Below, in pieces: positions 1-6,536 of a stretch of 10,954 bases of DNA. The DNA is taken from NCBI GenBank assembly GCA_002715785.1, contig PBAA01000009.1:129341-140294 (forward strand), given 5' to 3'. The position numbers and the translations under genes are program-made. Each line of letters begins with the position of its first letter. The stretch's first letter is position 1. Origin of the DNA: Gammaproteobacteria bacterium (GTDB lineage Bacteria; Pseudomonadota; Gammaproteobacteria; Pseudomonadales; Azotimanducaceae). A model generated the notes under the pieces. The model ran no database searches. It saw nothing but the letters and a program-made list of their open reading frames with translations, and had not been told where the DNA came from.

Positions 1-31
1 TCGAATTCAGCTACGGCCAGCCGCTCGGACC

Positions 32-49
32 AGGCGCCGCCTAGTTTTT
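32..49 (+). terminator. Possible weak terminator at the end of an upstream plus-strand frame
   Basis: A short GC-rich inverted repeat (AGGC, loop GCC, GCCT at 32-42) is followed two bases later by five T (45-49). The stem is only four base pairs, so it is weak. A plus-strand frame entering from the left edge stops at TAG 42-44, with the visible tail EFSYGQPLGPGAA; it could be the C-terminus of a gene outside the window, which would fit a terminator here. Too little of that frame is visible to identify it. Confidence 0.2.
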
Positions 50-104
50 GTCGTCAACGCGAACCGAATCGGGATCGATTCATTGGGTGGGTTGATCCGT
101 AACC

Positions 105-224
105 TCAATACTCGCTCTTTTCGTCGAGATTCTTACGACGGCGAAGAATAGCCATCGACAGGAGCAATATGCCTAAGGCGCCTGCTAACAGGCCCTGCGT
201 CATGATGTCGACCAAAAACCCCAT
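105..224 (-). CDS. Candidate small single-pass membrane protein
   Basis: A 39-codon minus-strand frame with an ATG start and TGA stop. The N-terminus starts MGFLVDIMTQ. It is followed by about 17 hydrophobic residues (GLLAGALGILLLSMAIL, about residues 11-27), then a basic cluster RRRK and a short charged tail ending KSEY. A hydrophobic helix followed by positive charge is what a small inner-membrane protein, or the C-terminal anchor of a larger one, looks like. An in-frame ATG at 254 would add ten residues (MCFCTHELSK). Neither start has a convincing ribosome binding site. I do not recognise the family. It could be a chance frame; the coherent helix-plus-charge layout is the only support. Confidence 0.28.
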   Translation of the reverse strand: MGFLVDIMTQGLLAGALGILLLSMAILRRRKNLDEKSEY

Positions 225-418
225 CTTCGATAACTCATGCGTGCAGAAACACATACCTATCAAACCGTATTACTCTGCAGAGCCAGGGGATGACCGTTGA
301 ATGCTGATGGAATAAGAATGGAGAAGTCGTTTAGCCCCAATGATCTCTAACCATGGTGAAAAGCATCGCTACAACACCGATTACGATCTTTGTAGCCATT
401 GCTAGGTGGTCCCGTCGC
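225..418. other. Stretch without a clear gene
   Basis: No convincing gene. On the minus strand a 22-codon frame (399 down to 331) reads MATKIVIGVVAMLFTMVRDH plus two residues. It is hydrophobic enough for a membrane segment but has no ribosome binding site upstream. It starts 19 bases after the stop of the gene at 419-865, so it could be a tiny downstream cistron or chance. No inverted repeat with a T run was seen after that gene. Confidence 0.3.
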
Positions 419-865
419 TCAGCTTTTTCTCTTCTCGATCGACTGACGAATCGTGTGCACGGAATAGCGAATCGAATCGGTCGCGAGTAGCGCGCTAATA
501 ACACTCGCGACCGAACGTTTGGATAGTTCAGGATTCACGATCCACATGGCGTCCGCTAACTGTTGCCAACGCCTCTTAATTTCAACGGAATGCCTTCGAC
601 CCTCACTTTCGAACTCGCGAACCGATGTCCGTAGACGGAGCCCGATCAAGATCTCCGATTCAAGATCGTGCAGTAGTTTCCGTTCAATCAAGCTGCCAAC
701 ATTCATCCCCGATGCGGCAGCACTATTGGTATCGCCTTTGGCCAGCGCCGACTCCAGAGCAGCGAGTTCTCCGGTTAGCTTGGCCCCCGTCCACACATCC
801 GACCAATTTTCATGGCCAAATCCCTCAAGCCATTCGGTTTGCGTTGCCCCCGAACCTTCAAGCAA
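419..865 (-). CDS. Unrecognised protein, possibly a remnant of a longer gene
   Basis: 148 residues if translation begins at the TTG at 865. I do not recognise the family. The protein is hydrophilic and largely helical by eye, with no signal peptide or membrane segment. The last third (about residues 116-143, KRSVASVISALLATDSIRYS followed by VHTIRQSI) has the shape of a helix-turn-helix, so DNA binding is possible. The start is doubtful: the TTG has no good ribosome binding site, and the same frame is open without a stop back to 1042, encoding residues that look just as coding-like (for example LNLKTLTVQSLKAEIKKYRE). No ATG, GTG or TTG occurs in that extension; the only in-frame ATG (1048) is followed directly by TAG. 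The gene may therefore be broken near its start or use a rare start codon. It lies just beyond the 3' end of tRNA-Leu, a common place for acquired DNA, but it has no integrase features. Confidence 0.45.
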   Translation of the reverse strand: MLEGSGATQTEWLEGFGHENWSDVWTGAKLTGELAALESALAKGDTNSAAASGMNVGSLIERKLLHDLESEILIGLRLRTSVREFESEGRRHSVEIKRRWQQLADAMWIVNPELSKRSVASVISALLATDSIRYSVHTIRQSIEKRKS

Positions 866-1048
866 CGACTCTGCGATTTCCCGATATTTTTTTATCTCTG
901 CCTTCAGCGACTGGACAGTCAGTGTCTTAAGGTTCAGACCGACACCGAGAACAGCAGCATTTTCGTCCGAGCTATAACGACCGACTACCTCGTTAAAGAG
1001 GTTTTGATACGTATTTTTGACTGAAGAACTCGTTTTCTGTCTCTACAT
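866..1048 (-). other. Coding-like in-frame extension of the 419-865 gene, interrupted by TAG at codon 2
   Basis: Read on the minus strand in the frame of the downstream gene, this stretch gives ATG (1048-1046), TAG (1045-1043), then 59 sense codons with no stop up to the TTG at 865. The encoded peptide (…VKNTYQNLFNEVVGRYSSDE…, …LKTLTVQSLKAEIKKYREIA…) is hydrophilic and helix-forming like the rest of the gene. The simplest readings are a nonsense mutation in the second codon of a gene of about 209 codons, or a start at a rare codon such as CTG 937 or ATA 895. A sequencing error at 1043-1045 would also explain it. Confidence 0.4.
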
Positions 1049-1100
1049 GTCGTCACTGGGCAGCTGGCAATTTAGCCTCGTCCATTAAGCCACGCAATAG

Positions 1101-1187
1101 TGGTGCCTGGGGTGGGACTCGAACCCACACATGGTCGCCCATACCAGATTTTGAGTCTGGCGCGTCTACCAATTTCGCCACCCAGGC
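1101..1187 (-). tRNA. tRNA-Leu(CAA), 3' CCA encoded
   Basis: The minus strand folds as a complete class II tRNA. The acceptor stem GCCTGGG at the 5' end pairs perfectly with CCCAGGC, followed by discriminator A and an encoded CCA (1103-1101). The D-arm contains the typical TGGCGAAATTGGTAGACGC. The anticodon stem is CCAGA/TCTGG with loop CTCAAAA, giving anticodon CAA (bases 1153-1151), which reads UUG leucine codons. There is a long variable arm, and a T-arm GTGGG-TTCGAGT-CCCAC. The overall pattern resembles E. coli leuX. tRNA-Leu genes are frequent integration targets, but I found no second copy of its 3' end in this window. Confidence 0.97.
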
Positions 1188-1200
1188 GACAGAGGTCTAG

Positions 1201-1229
1201 GATAATTCCTGAACCCCTAAGCTCGTCAA
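1201..1229 (-). promoter_or_regulatory. Putative sigma-70 promoter of tRNA-Leu
   Basis: Upstream of the tRNA on the minus strand, TTGACG (1229-1224) matches the -35 box in five of six bases. A weaker -10-like AATTAT (1207-1202, 16-base spacer) or ATTATC (1206-1201, 17-base spacer) follows. Either would start transcription about 5 to 8 bases before the mature 5' end at 1187, as expected for a tRNA promoter. The -10 match is imperfect. Confidence 0.4.
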
Positions 1230-1294
1230 CTCAAGTCCTAAATATTTAACATAATGATTGAACTACCGAGCAATATGTAGCGGAGAACATTGAG

Positions 1295-2059
1295 TTAACG
1301 CGCCGACGATCCACCGTCAACGGTAACAATGGTCCCGCTGGTATTAGCCGACCGGTCGGACGCCAAAAATGCCACGATATCTGCGATATGCTCAGGTTTT
1401 CCCGGAGGCAACCGTGGATCGATTAGTTCTTTCCAGCGGTCACCGTCTCCGAACCGATTTTCCGCCTGAGACCTTAGCAACCCGACCATTCGATCCGTGG
1501 CGATCAGACCGGGATTGACGCCGATGACACGGACACCTTTTTCAATACTTCTTGCTCCCAAGGCGCGGGTCACCGCCATCAATGCAGCATTACCGGCCCC
1601 TCCCGCAACATAGTTACGATTTGGACGCTCACCAGCTACACCAATCACGTTGATGATGACTCCGCTACCTTGTTTTTCCATTCCCTTGAAAACCCGGCGC
1701 ATGAGATTGATGTAACCAAACACCTTGAGATCCCACGCCTCTCTCCAAGAAGACTCATCTATATCCTCAATCGATCCGGAGGGAATCGCTCCGGCGTTGT
1801 TGATCAAAATATCAACGTGTCCCGCTTCGGCCAAGACTCGATCGAGGTTCTCACTTGCCGAAAGGTCCGCGCCAACGATCGATACCACCACGTTCGAAAC
1901 GTTAGATATCTCGGTCGCAACCGCCTCTAAATCACGTCTCGTTCGGGAAACCAGGGTGACGTCACAACCTTCACGTGCCAGGCAGACAGAGATCGCTGCT
2001 CCGATGCCGCGTGAAGCACCCGTGATAAGGGCGCGCCGACCAGTGAGTTCGAGTTCCAA
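1295..2059 (-). CDS. SDR-family oxidoreductase with atypical active site
   Basis: 254 residues, the usual length of a classical short-chain dehydrogenase/reductase: a cytosolic NAD(P)-dependent Rossmann-fold protein. The cofactor motif TGASRGIG is at 13-20 and the structural NNAG at 87-90. The C-terminal part ends with TSGTIVTVDGG, as in the family. The active site is unusual: Tyr150 is present, but the lysine of YxxxK is Gly154 (YVAGGAGNAAL), and the serine position before it reads Gly140 (NVIGVAG). This combination resembles a divergent SDR group I remember with an AGERP...YxAG.xGNAAL signature, so it is probably natural rather than decay. The substrate is unknown. The start is TTG at 2059, because the same frame holds a TAG two codons upstream and the cofactor motif needs this N-terminus. 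It is the last gene of the glcB operon, 6 bp after the methyltransferase stop. No clear terminator follows. Confidence 0.85.
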   Translation of the reverse strand: MELELTGRRALITGASRGIGAAISVCLAREGCDVTLVSRTRRDLEAVATEISNVSNVVVSIVGADLSASENLDRVLAEAGHVDILINNAGAIPSGSIEDIDESSWREAWDLKVFGYINLMRRVFKGMEKQGSGVIINVIGVAGERPNRNYVAGGAGNAALMAVTRALGARSIEKGVRVIGVNPGLIATDRMVGLLRSQAENRFGDGDRWKELIDPRLPPGKPEHIADIVAFLASDRSANTSGTIVTVDGGSSAR

Positions 2060-2065
2060 TGAAAA

Positions 2066-2950
2066 CTAATCCGGAAAAGCTTCCGCCAAGGCGGCGATGT
2101 ATTCTGGCCCCACCCCACAACATCCACCGAACATCGTCGCTCCGTTCTGAACACACCGCCTCGCGAATTCAACAAATACCGAAGGCGTTATGTCTACACG
2201 ACGCTCAGTTTCCAGCGCGTTATCCAGAGTCCATCCCTGTGGAACCTCCGAAACTCGATTCGGATAACCGCCGATCGGCTTGTCGGTCCAATCACTCAGT
2301 TCTTTTACTGCGGCCTCGATGGCTTCAGGCGCGGTGCAATTGCATAGAAATCCATCAACTCCTATGGCAGATAATTCCTCATATGCGGCGTTCAGAGTTT
2401 CTCCACTTCGGAGGCCAGCCCCGGGTTTTTCGTTCAGTGTCCAGGAAACATAGACTGGGAGACCGCGTGCTAGCGCCGCTTTTTTAGCTGCTTCACAAGC
2501 ATTCATCGACTCACCAATGGAGGACATTGTTTCGCAGATAAAGAGATCCACATTCGGCTCCAGCGCCAACGCCATGGCATCGTAGATCGATCGAGCCGCG
2601 CCGCGATCGGGAACCAAGTCCGGGCGATAGCTCTCAGACAACGGCGGTAGCGAACCCGCGACTCGAACATTTTCCTTCGTCTCATCCGCCACCCGCCGAG
2701 CGAGTTGTCCGGCAAGTGCCGTCAGTTCTTCGTACCTATCCTCTAGACCTTCCTTCTCAAGATAACTCGGGATGCTGGAATAGCTGTTGGTAATAATCAG
2801 CCGGGCGCCAGCACGGATGAAGTCGTGGTGGGTCTCAACCACTGCCTCCGGGTTATCGAGCAACGCTTGTGCCGACCACAATCCGCCACTCGTGGCTGCA
2901 CCTCGTCGAATCAGTTCTGCCCCCATACCCCCATCAAGAATCGTAATCAT
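2066..2950 (-). CDS. Homocysteine S-methyltransferase family protein
   Basis: 294 residues, matching the zinc-dependent homocysteine S-methyltransferase domain (MmuM/BHMT/MetH N-terminal type), a cytosolic TIM barrel that transfers a methyl group to homocysteine to make methionine. The N-terminus ILDGGMGAELIRRG (4-17) is the family's opening strand. ITNSYSS (53-59) and AGSLPP (98-103) are further barrel signatures. The three zinc ligands are visible: Cys205 in LCNCTAP, and Cys277-Cys278 in the GGCCG motif near the C-terminus. The methyl donor (S-methylmethionine, a betaine or another onium compound) cannot be told from sequence, and some members act on other substrates. The ATG is preceded by AGGA with a 7-base spacer, overlapping the stop of the acetyltransferase gene 9 bp upstream, which indicates translation from the same mRNA. 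The SDR gene follows after 6 bp in the same frame. Confidence 0.88.
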   Translation of the reverse strand: MITILDGGMGAELIRRGAATSGGLWSAQALLDNPEAVVETHHDFIRAGARLIITNSYSSIPSYLEKEGLEDRYEELTALAGQLARRVADETKENVRVAGSLPPLSESYRPDLVPDRGAARSIYDAMALALEPNVDLFICETMSSIGESMNACEAAKKAALARGLPVYVSWTLNEKPGAGLRSGETLNAAYEELSAIGVDGFLCNCTAPEAIEAAVKELSDWTDKPIGGYPNRVSEVPQGWTLDNALETERRVDITPSVFVEFARRCVQNGATMFGGCCGVGPEYIAALAEAFPD

Positions 2951-2959
2951 CGATTAATC

Positions 2960-4204
2960 CTAGAACTCCCAGCCGCTGTTCGCTGTCGGTAGTCGAATCC
3001 CGCGATCAAGATCCTCGAGCAAATCAATGGGAGCCTCGAGTGTATCGGTCAGCGCCAGACTCGACGCATCTCGAATGCCGAACCACATGCGACTGAATGC
3101 CCCGACGGACGCGCTGAGCGTTGGAAGATTAGGACTGTTTCCTGATTCAGCAAAAGAATTCTCGCCCAACGTCACAACATAATCGCCGGAGATACCCTGC
3201 CAATTGTGATCGTCGCTAACAAAATCTCGAACCGGATCATCAAGAACTAAATTGAATCGGATGTCTTCAATCTGTAATCGCGTTTTCTCGATACAAGATT
3301 GAAGGTTGAGAATCCTCAGCTGCTCGGTTGCGAACACCGATTGGTACGTTTCAAACTTCGAACCGCGACGGCTCCTCTCATTTCGAAATGGCTTGTCGAT
3401 CAAATCCTGGAATTGAAGTTCCGCAGGTTCTTGCATGTGTACCGAATACACCTGATCTCCAAGTGATCGGATCAACGCAAGCAGTTCGAACAACTGGTCG
3501 GTGGTCTGATACGCGATCCACTCGACGCTATAAGGCCCGTTTTCGGCTTCGGCTTCACCCCAAATGAAATGGGTCAACTCCCCGTCCGATCCATCAAAAT
3601 AACCAAGACCAAAGGGACTTTCCATGTGTTGAATTTCCCCCTTGGAAAAACCTTCCGGCAACACAACACACGATCCGTGACCACGTTTACGAGCGATCAT
3701 GGCCTTTCGCATCACGCTCCAATCGTCTTTCGTCAGTCTTTTCGGCGCCCTGAATGGGTGGGTCACCTTTAACTGCGATGGGTCAAACATGAATCGATTG
3801 ACGTAATTTCCGGTGCCAAATCCAACGGTGTCATAGAAACCCTGGTCAAACATGCCGAGCCGCGCGACTTCCGCTCCCGACTGCGCTTGCTCTGCCAGCG
3901 AAAGGGCCGTCAACCGTCTCGCAGCGCCAAGACGACGCGCCACATGGCTTGTCGTTACCGCCGTCACAGCACACATCGACAGATCGGTTGCGGTGTCCGG
4001 AAATTCTTCGTATCTGATTGAGCCGTTGGCGCAAACCACCACGCACTCTGCCTCGCCATCAACGCGCGCCACCACGCAATCCGAGCCGTCGAGAAAGTCG
4101 GCGAGCCAGCCAGCTTCCCCGATCGAGCGGACCCAGCCCACCTCCTTCCAAACGCGCTTAGCCGCGTCTAAGTCGCGATCGCGATCGAATGTGACAAGCT
4201 CCAT
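2960..4204 (-). CDS. Eis-like GNAT N-acetyltransferase (two GNAT domains plus SCP2-like domain)
   Basis: 414 residues, close to the roughly 400 of the Eis family (mycobacterial enhanced intracellular survival protein, an acetyl-CoA-dependent aminoglycoside and lysine acetyltransferase). The N-terminal GNAT domain carries the acetyl-CoA loop in VARRLGAARRLTALSLAEQA (88-107), followed by LGMFDQGFYDTVGFGTG. Tyr124 there sits where Eis has its general-acid tyrosine. A second GNAT-like half spans about 150-280, and a C-terminal part (about 290-414) has the size and position of the SCP2-like domain. The protein ends in Phe414; in mycobacterial Eis the terminal phenylalanine carboxylate is the catalytic base, so the ending is suggestive. 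No signal peptide is seen. The substrate is unknown. The gene lies 33 bp after glcB and 9 bp before the methyltransferase, with an AGGA about 10 bases before its ATG. The GNAT assignment is fairly firm; the Eis subfamily is moderately so. Confidence 0.68.
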   Translation of the reverse strand: MELVTFDRDRDLDAAKRVWKEVGWVRSIGEAGWLADFLDGSDCVVARVDGEAECVVVCANGSIRYEEFPDTATDLSMCAVTAVTTSHVARRLGAARRLTALSLAEQAQSGAEVARLGMFDQGFYDTVGFGTGNYVNRFMFDPSQLKVTHPFRAPKRLTKDDWSVMRKAMIARKRGHGSCVVLPEGFSKGEIQHMESPFGLGYFDGSDGELTHFIWGEAEAENGPYSVEWIAYQTTDQLFELLALIRSLGDQVYSVHMQEPAELQFQDLIDKPFRNERSRRGSKFETYQSVFATEQLRILNLQSCIEKTRLQIEDIRFNLVLDDPVRDFVSDDHNWQGISGDYVVTLGENSFAESGNSPNLPTLSASVGAFSRMWFGIRDASSLALTDTLEAPIDLLEDLDRGIRLPTANSGWEF

Positions 4205-4237
4205 TAAGCAACCGTCCTGAAAACCGTCATGTGGGGT

Positions 4238-6430
4238 CTAGGAGCCGAACCTTGCTTTGGCCTCGCGCCGGCGCGCGTGAAGAATAGGTTCGGTGTAGCC
4301 GTTCGGTTGCACCAGCCCTTCGAACACCAAATCGCAGGCAGCTTGGAAAGCAAGGCTGCTTTCGAAGTCGGGTGCCATGTTTCGATAGGCGTCATCATCC
4401 GCATTTTGTTCGTCGACGACCGAGGCCATTCTCTCCATGGTCTCTACCACCTGATCTTTAGATACGACGCCGTGGTGTAACCAATTGGTGATGTGTTGAC
4501 TTGAGATACGACAGGTCGCGCGATCTTCCATGAGACCTACATTATTGATATCTGGAACCTTAGAACAACCAATACCCTGATCAACCCACCGAACCACATA
4601 ACCCAGAATGCCTTGGGCGTTGTTATCGAGCTCAATTTGGACCTCATGCGTCGACAGATTTTCGCCCGCCCCCAGCGGGATCGTCAGAATATCGTCGATG
4701 CTTGCTCGTTCCCGATGTTGCAGCTCGTCCTGACGCGACGCCACGCTTATCTCGTGATAATGCAATGCGTGTAATGTCGCCGCCGTCGGCGATGGGACCC
4801 ACGCGCAGTTCGCTCCCGCAGTCGGATGACCAATTTTTGCATCAAGCATTTCCATCATTTCGTCGGGCTTCGGCCACATGCCTTTACCAATCTGTGCCCG
4901 CCCTGGAAACCCCGTGGCTAGACCGGCATCAACGTTGGCATCTTCGTACGCGAGAATCCAAGTTTCTTGTTTCATGGGTTCCTTTCGCACCATCACGCCG
5001 GCCTGCATGCTGGTGTGAATCTCATCTCCGGTACGATCAAGAAACCCTGTATTGATGAACACGATCCGATCACGCGCAGCACGTACACATTCACGTAAAT
5101 TCAGGCTCGTTCGTCGCTCCTCGTCCATCACGCCTACTTTTACGGTATTGCGCTCGAGACCAAGGACATCCTCTACCCGATCAAAGAGCTCACACGTATA
5201 AGCCGTTTCCTCAGGACCATGCATCTTTGGTTTAACAATATAGATGCTGCCGTGCTTTGAATTGCGTATCTGACCTTCAACGCGGTGAGTGTCGTGGACA
5301 GCACAAAGGCTAGTCACCACAGCATCTAGGATGCCTTCAAAGATCTCATCGCCAGTTTCAAGTAACACAGCGTCCGTCGTCATGAGATGGCCGACATTAC
5401 GAACCAGCATAAGGCTACGACCAGGCAGCGTAAGAACCCCGCCCTCGCTATCGGTGTACGTACGATCGCTTTCGAGAACTCGGTGAATGGTTTCGCCACC
5501 CTTTTTGAATGATTCGCCGAGGCTCGCGTTCATCAGTCCTAGCCAATTGCGGTACACGTCGGTCTTGTCATCAGCGTCCACCGCCGATACAGAATCCTCA
5601 CAGTCCTGGATGGTGGTGATCGCAGATTCCAGGACGACGTCTTTGACTCCGGCGGCATGGACCGCGCCGACATCGTGACTCCTATCAATATGAATTTCGA
5701 TATGTAAACCGTTGTGCCGTAGGAGGACACAGTCCGGTTCCCCATCATCGTTTCCCTGAAATCCTTTAAACTGGTCCGCGGTACGCAGCCCCGTCGTTCC
5801 CTCCGTCGTCCGAACTCCGATCTCATATCGCCCATCATTCTGCGTAATGAAGTAACTGATGGCATCCGCGTGACTACCCCTAGCTAGCGGTACGATCTTA
5901 TCTAGTTCTTCAGCAACCCGTGCCACAACAAGATTGCCCCGTTGCGGGTTGTAACTTGTTCCTTTCTCGGTCCCTATACCTTCCGGAATGACGTCCGTAC
6001 CGTAAAAGGCGTCATAGAGACTGCCCCAACGCGCATTCGCCGCATTCAGTGCAAAACGCGCATTAAGGACCGGGACAACCAGCTGCGGTCCCGCAATGGT
6101 TGCAATTTCCGGATCAACACCTGTGGTTGCGATCTCAAACTCAGGTCCCTCATCCACCAAATAACCGATTTCTACCAAGAAAGCTTTATACGTGTCGGTG
6201 TCAATGGGTTGACCCTTTCGATCAAGATGCCACCCATCGATTTGCGATTGCAGTTCGTCGCGTCGCTCCAACAGACTTCGATTACGAGGCGTCAAATCGC
6301 GCACGATCGAGGCAACGCCAGACCAAAAGTCCTCCGAGGTGATACCACTGCCCGGTAGGGCCTCTTCGTCGATGAACGTGTCGAGTACTTCAGCCACCTG
6401 AAGGCCGTTACGATTTACTCTAGCTGTCAT
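4238..6430 (-). CDS. glcB: Malate synthase G
   Basis: 730 residues, the expected size of malate synthase G (E. coli 723). The cytosolic enzyme condenses glyoxylate with acetyl-CoA and water to give malate and CoA, using Mg2+. Family blocks run the whole length: VRNVGHLMT (343-351, with Arg344), SIYIVKPKMHGPEE (395-408), MDEERRT (435-441, Glu437), TGFLDRTGDE (461-470, Asp465), AWVPSPTAATLHALHYHE, GYVVRWVDQGIGCSKVPD (Cys622) and LMEDRATCRISSQHI (Asp636). These correspond to E. coli Arg338, Glu427, Asp455, Cys617 and the catalytic base Asp631, so the enzyme looks intact. The ATG at 6430 aligns with the E. coli N-terminus and follows GGGAACGAAAG. The frame is open further upstream, but that part overlaps lptG. 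It is the first gene of a four-gene minus-strand run. No isocitrate lyase or glycolate oxidase gene is next to it, so the glyoxylate source is not shown. Confidence 0.97.
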   Translation of the reverse strand: MTARVNRNGLQVAEVLDTFIDEEALPGSGITSEDFWSGVASIVRDLTPRNRSLLERRDELQSQIDGWHLDRKGQPIDTDTYKAFLVEIGYLVDEGPEFEIATTGVDPEIATIAGPQLVVPVLNARFALNAANARWGSLYDAFYGTDVIPEGIGTEKGTSYNPQRGNLVVARVAEELDKIVPLARGSHADAISYFITQNDGRYEIGVRTTEGTTGLRTADQFKGFQGNDDGEPDCVLLRHNGLHIEIHIDRSHDVGAVHAAGVKDVVLESAITTIQDCEDSVSAVDADDKTDVYRNWLGLMNASLGESFKKGGETIHRVLESDRTYTDSEGGVLTLPGRSLMLVRNVGHLMTTDAVLLETGDEIFEGILDAVVTSLCAVHDTHRVEGQIRNSKHGSIYIVKPKMHGPEETAYTCELFDRVEDVLGLERNTVKVGVMDEERRTSLNLRECVRAARDRIVFINTGFLDRTGDEIHTSMQAGVMVRKEPMKQETWILAYEDANVDAGLATGFPGRAQIGKGMWPKPDEMMEMLDAKIGHPTAGANCAWVPSPTAATLHALHYHEISVASRQDELQHRERASIDDILTIPLGAGENLSTHEVQIELDNNAQGILGYVVRWVDQGIGCSKVPDINNVGLMEDRATCRISSQHITNWLHHGVVSKDQVVETMERMASVVDEQNADDDAYRNMAPDFESSLAFQAACDLVFEGLVQPNGYTEPILHARRREAKARFGS

Positions 6431-6536
6431 CTTTCGTTCCCAACCTCGGCGAGTCGCAAAGGACCACGCAACATACATGGGGTTTTGCCGCTTTTCCATA
6501 GCGACTGCACAAGCGTTATTTCGCCCAAGAACGTTG

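Noticed and set aside
519..977. Plus-strand open frame of about 150 codons
   Set aside because: It is very rich in Ser, Arg and Pro with no family resemblance, and lies antisense to the more protein-like minus-strand frame; treated as a shadow.
1021..1100. Integrase or attachment-site repeat next to tRNA-Leu
   Set aside because: No tyrosine-recombinase motif was seen in the neighbouring gene and no second copy of the tRNA 3' sequence was found in the window.
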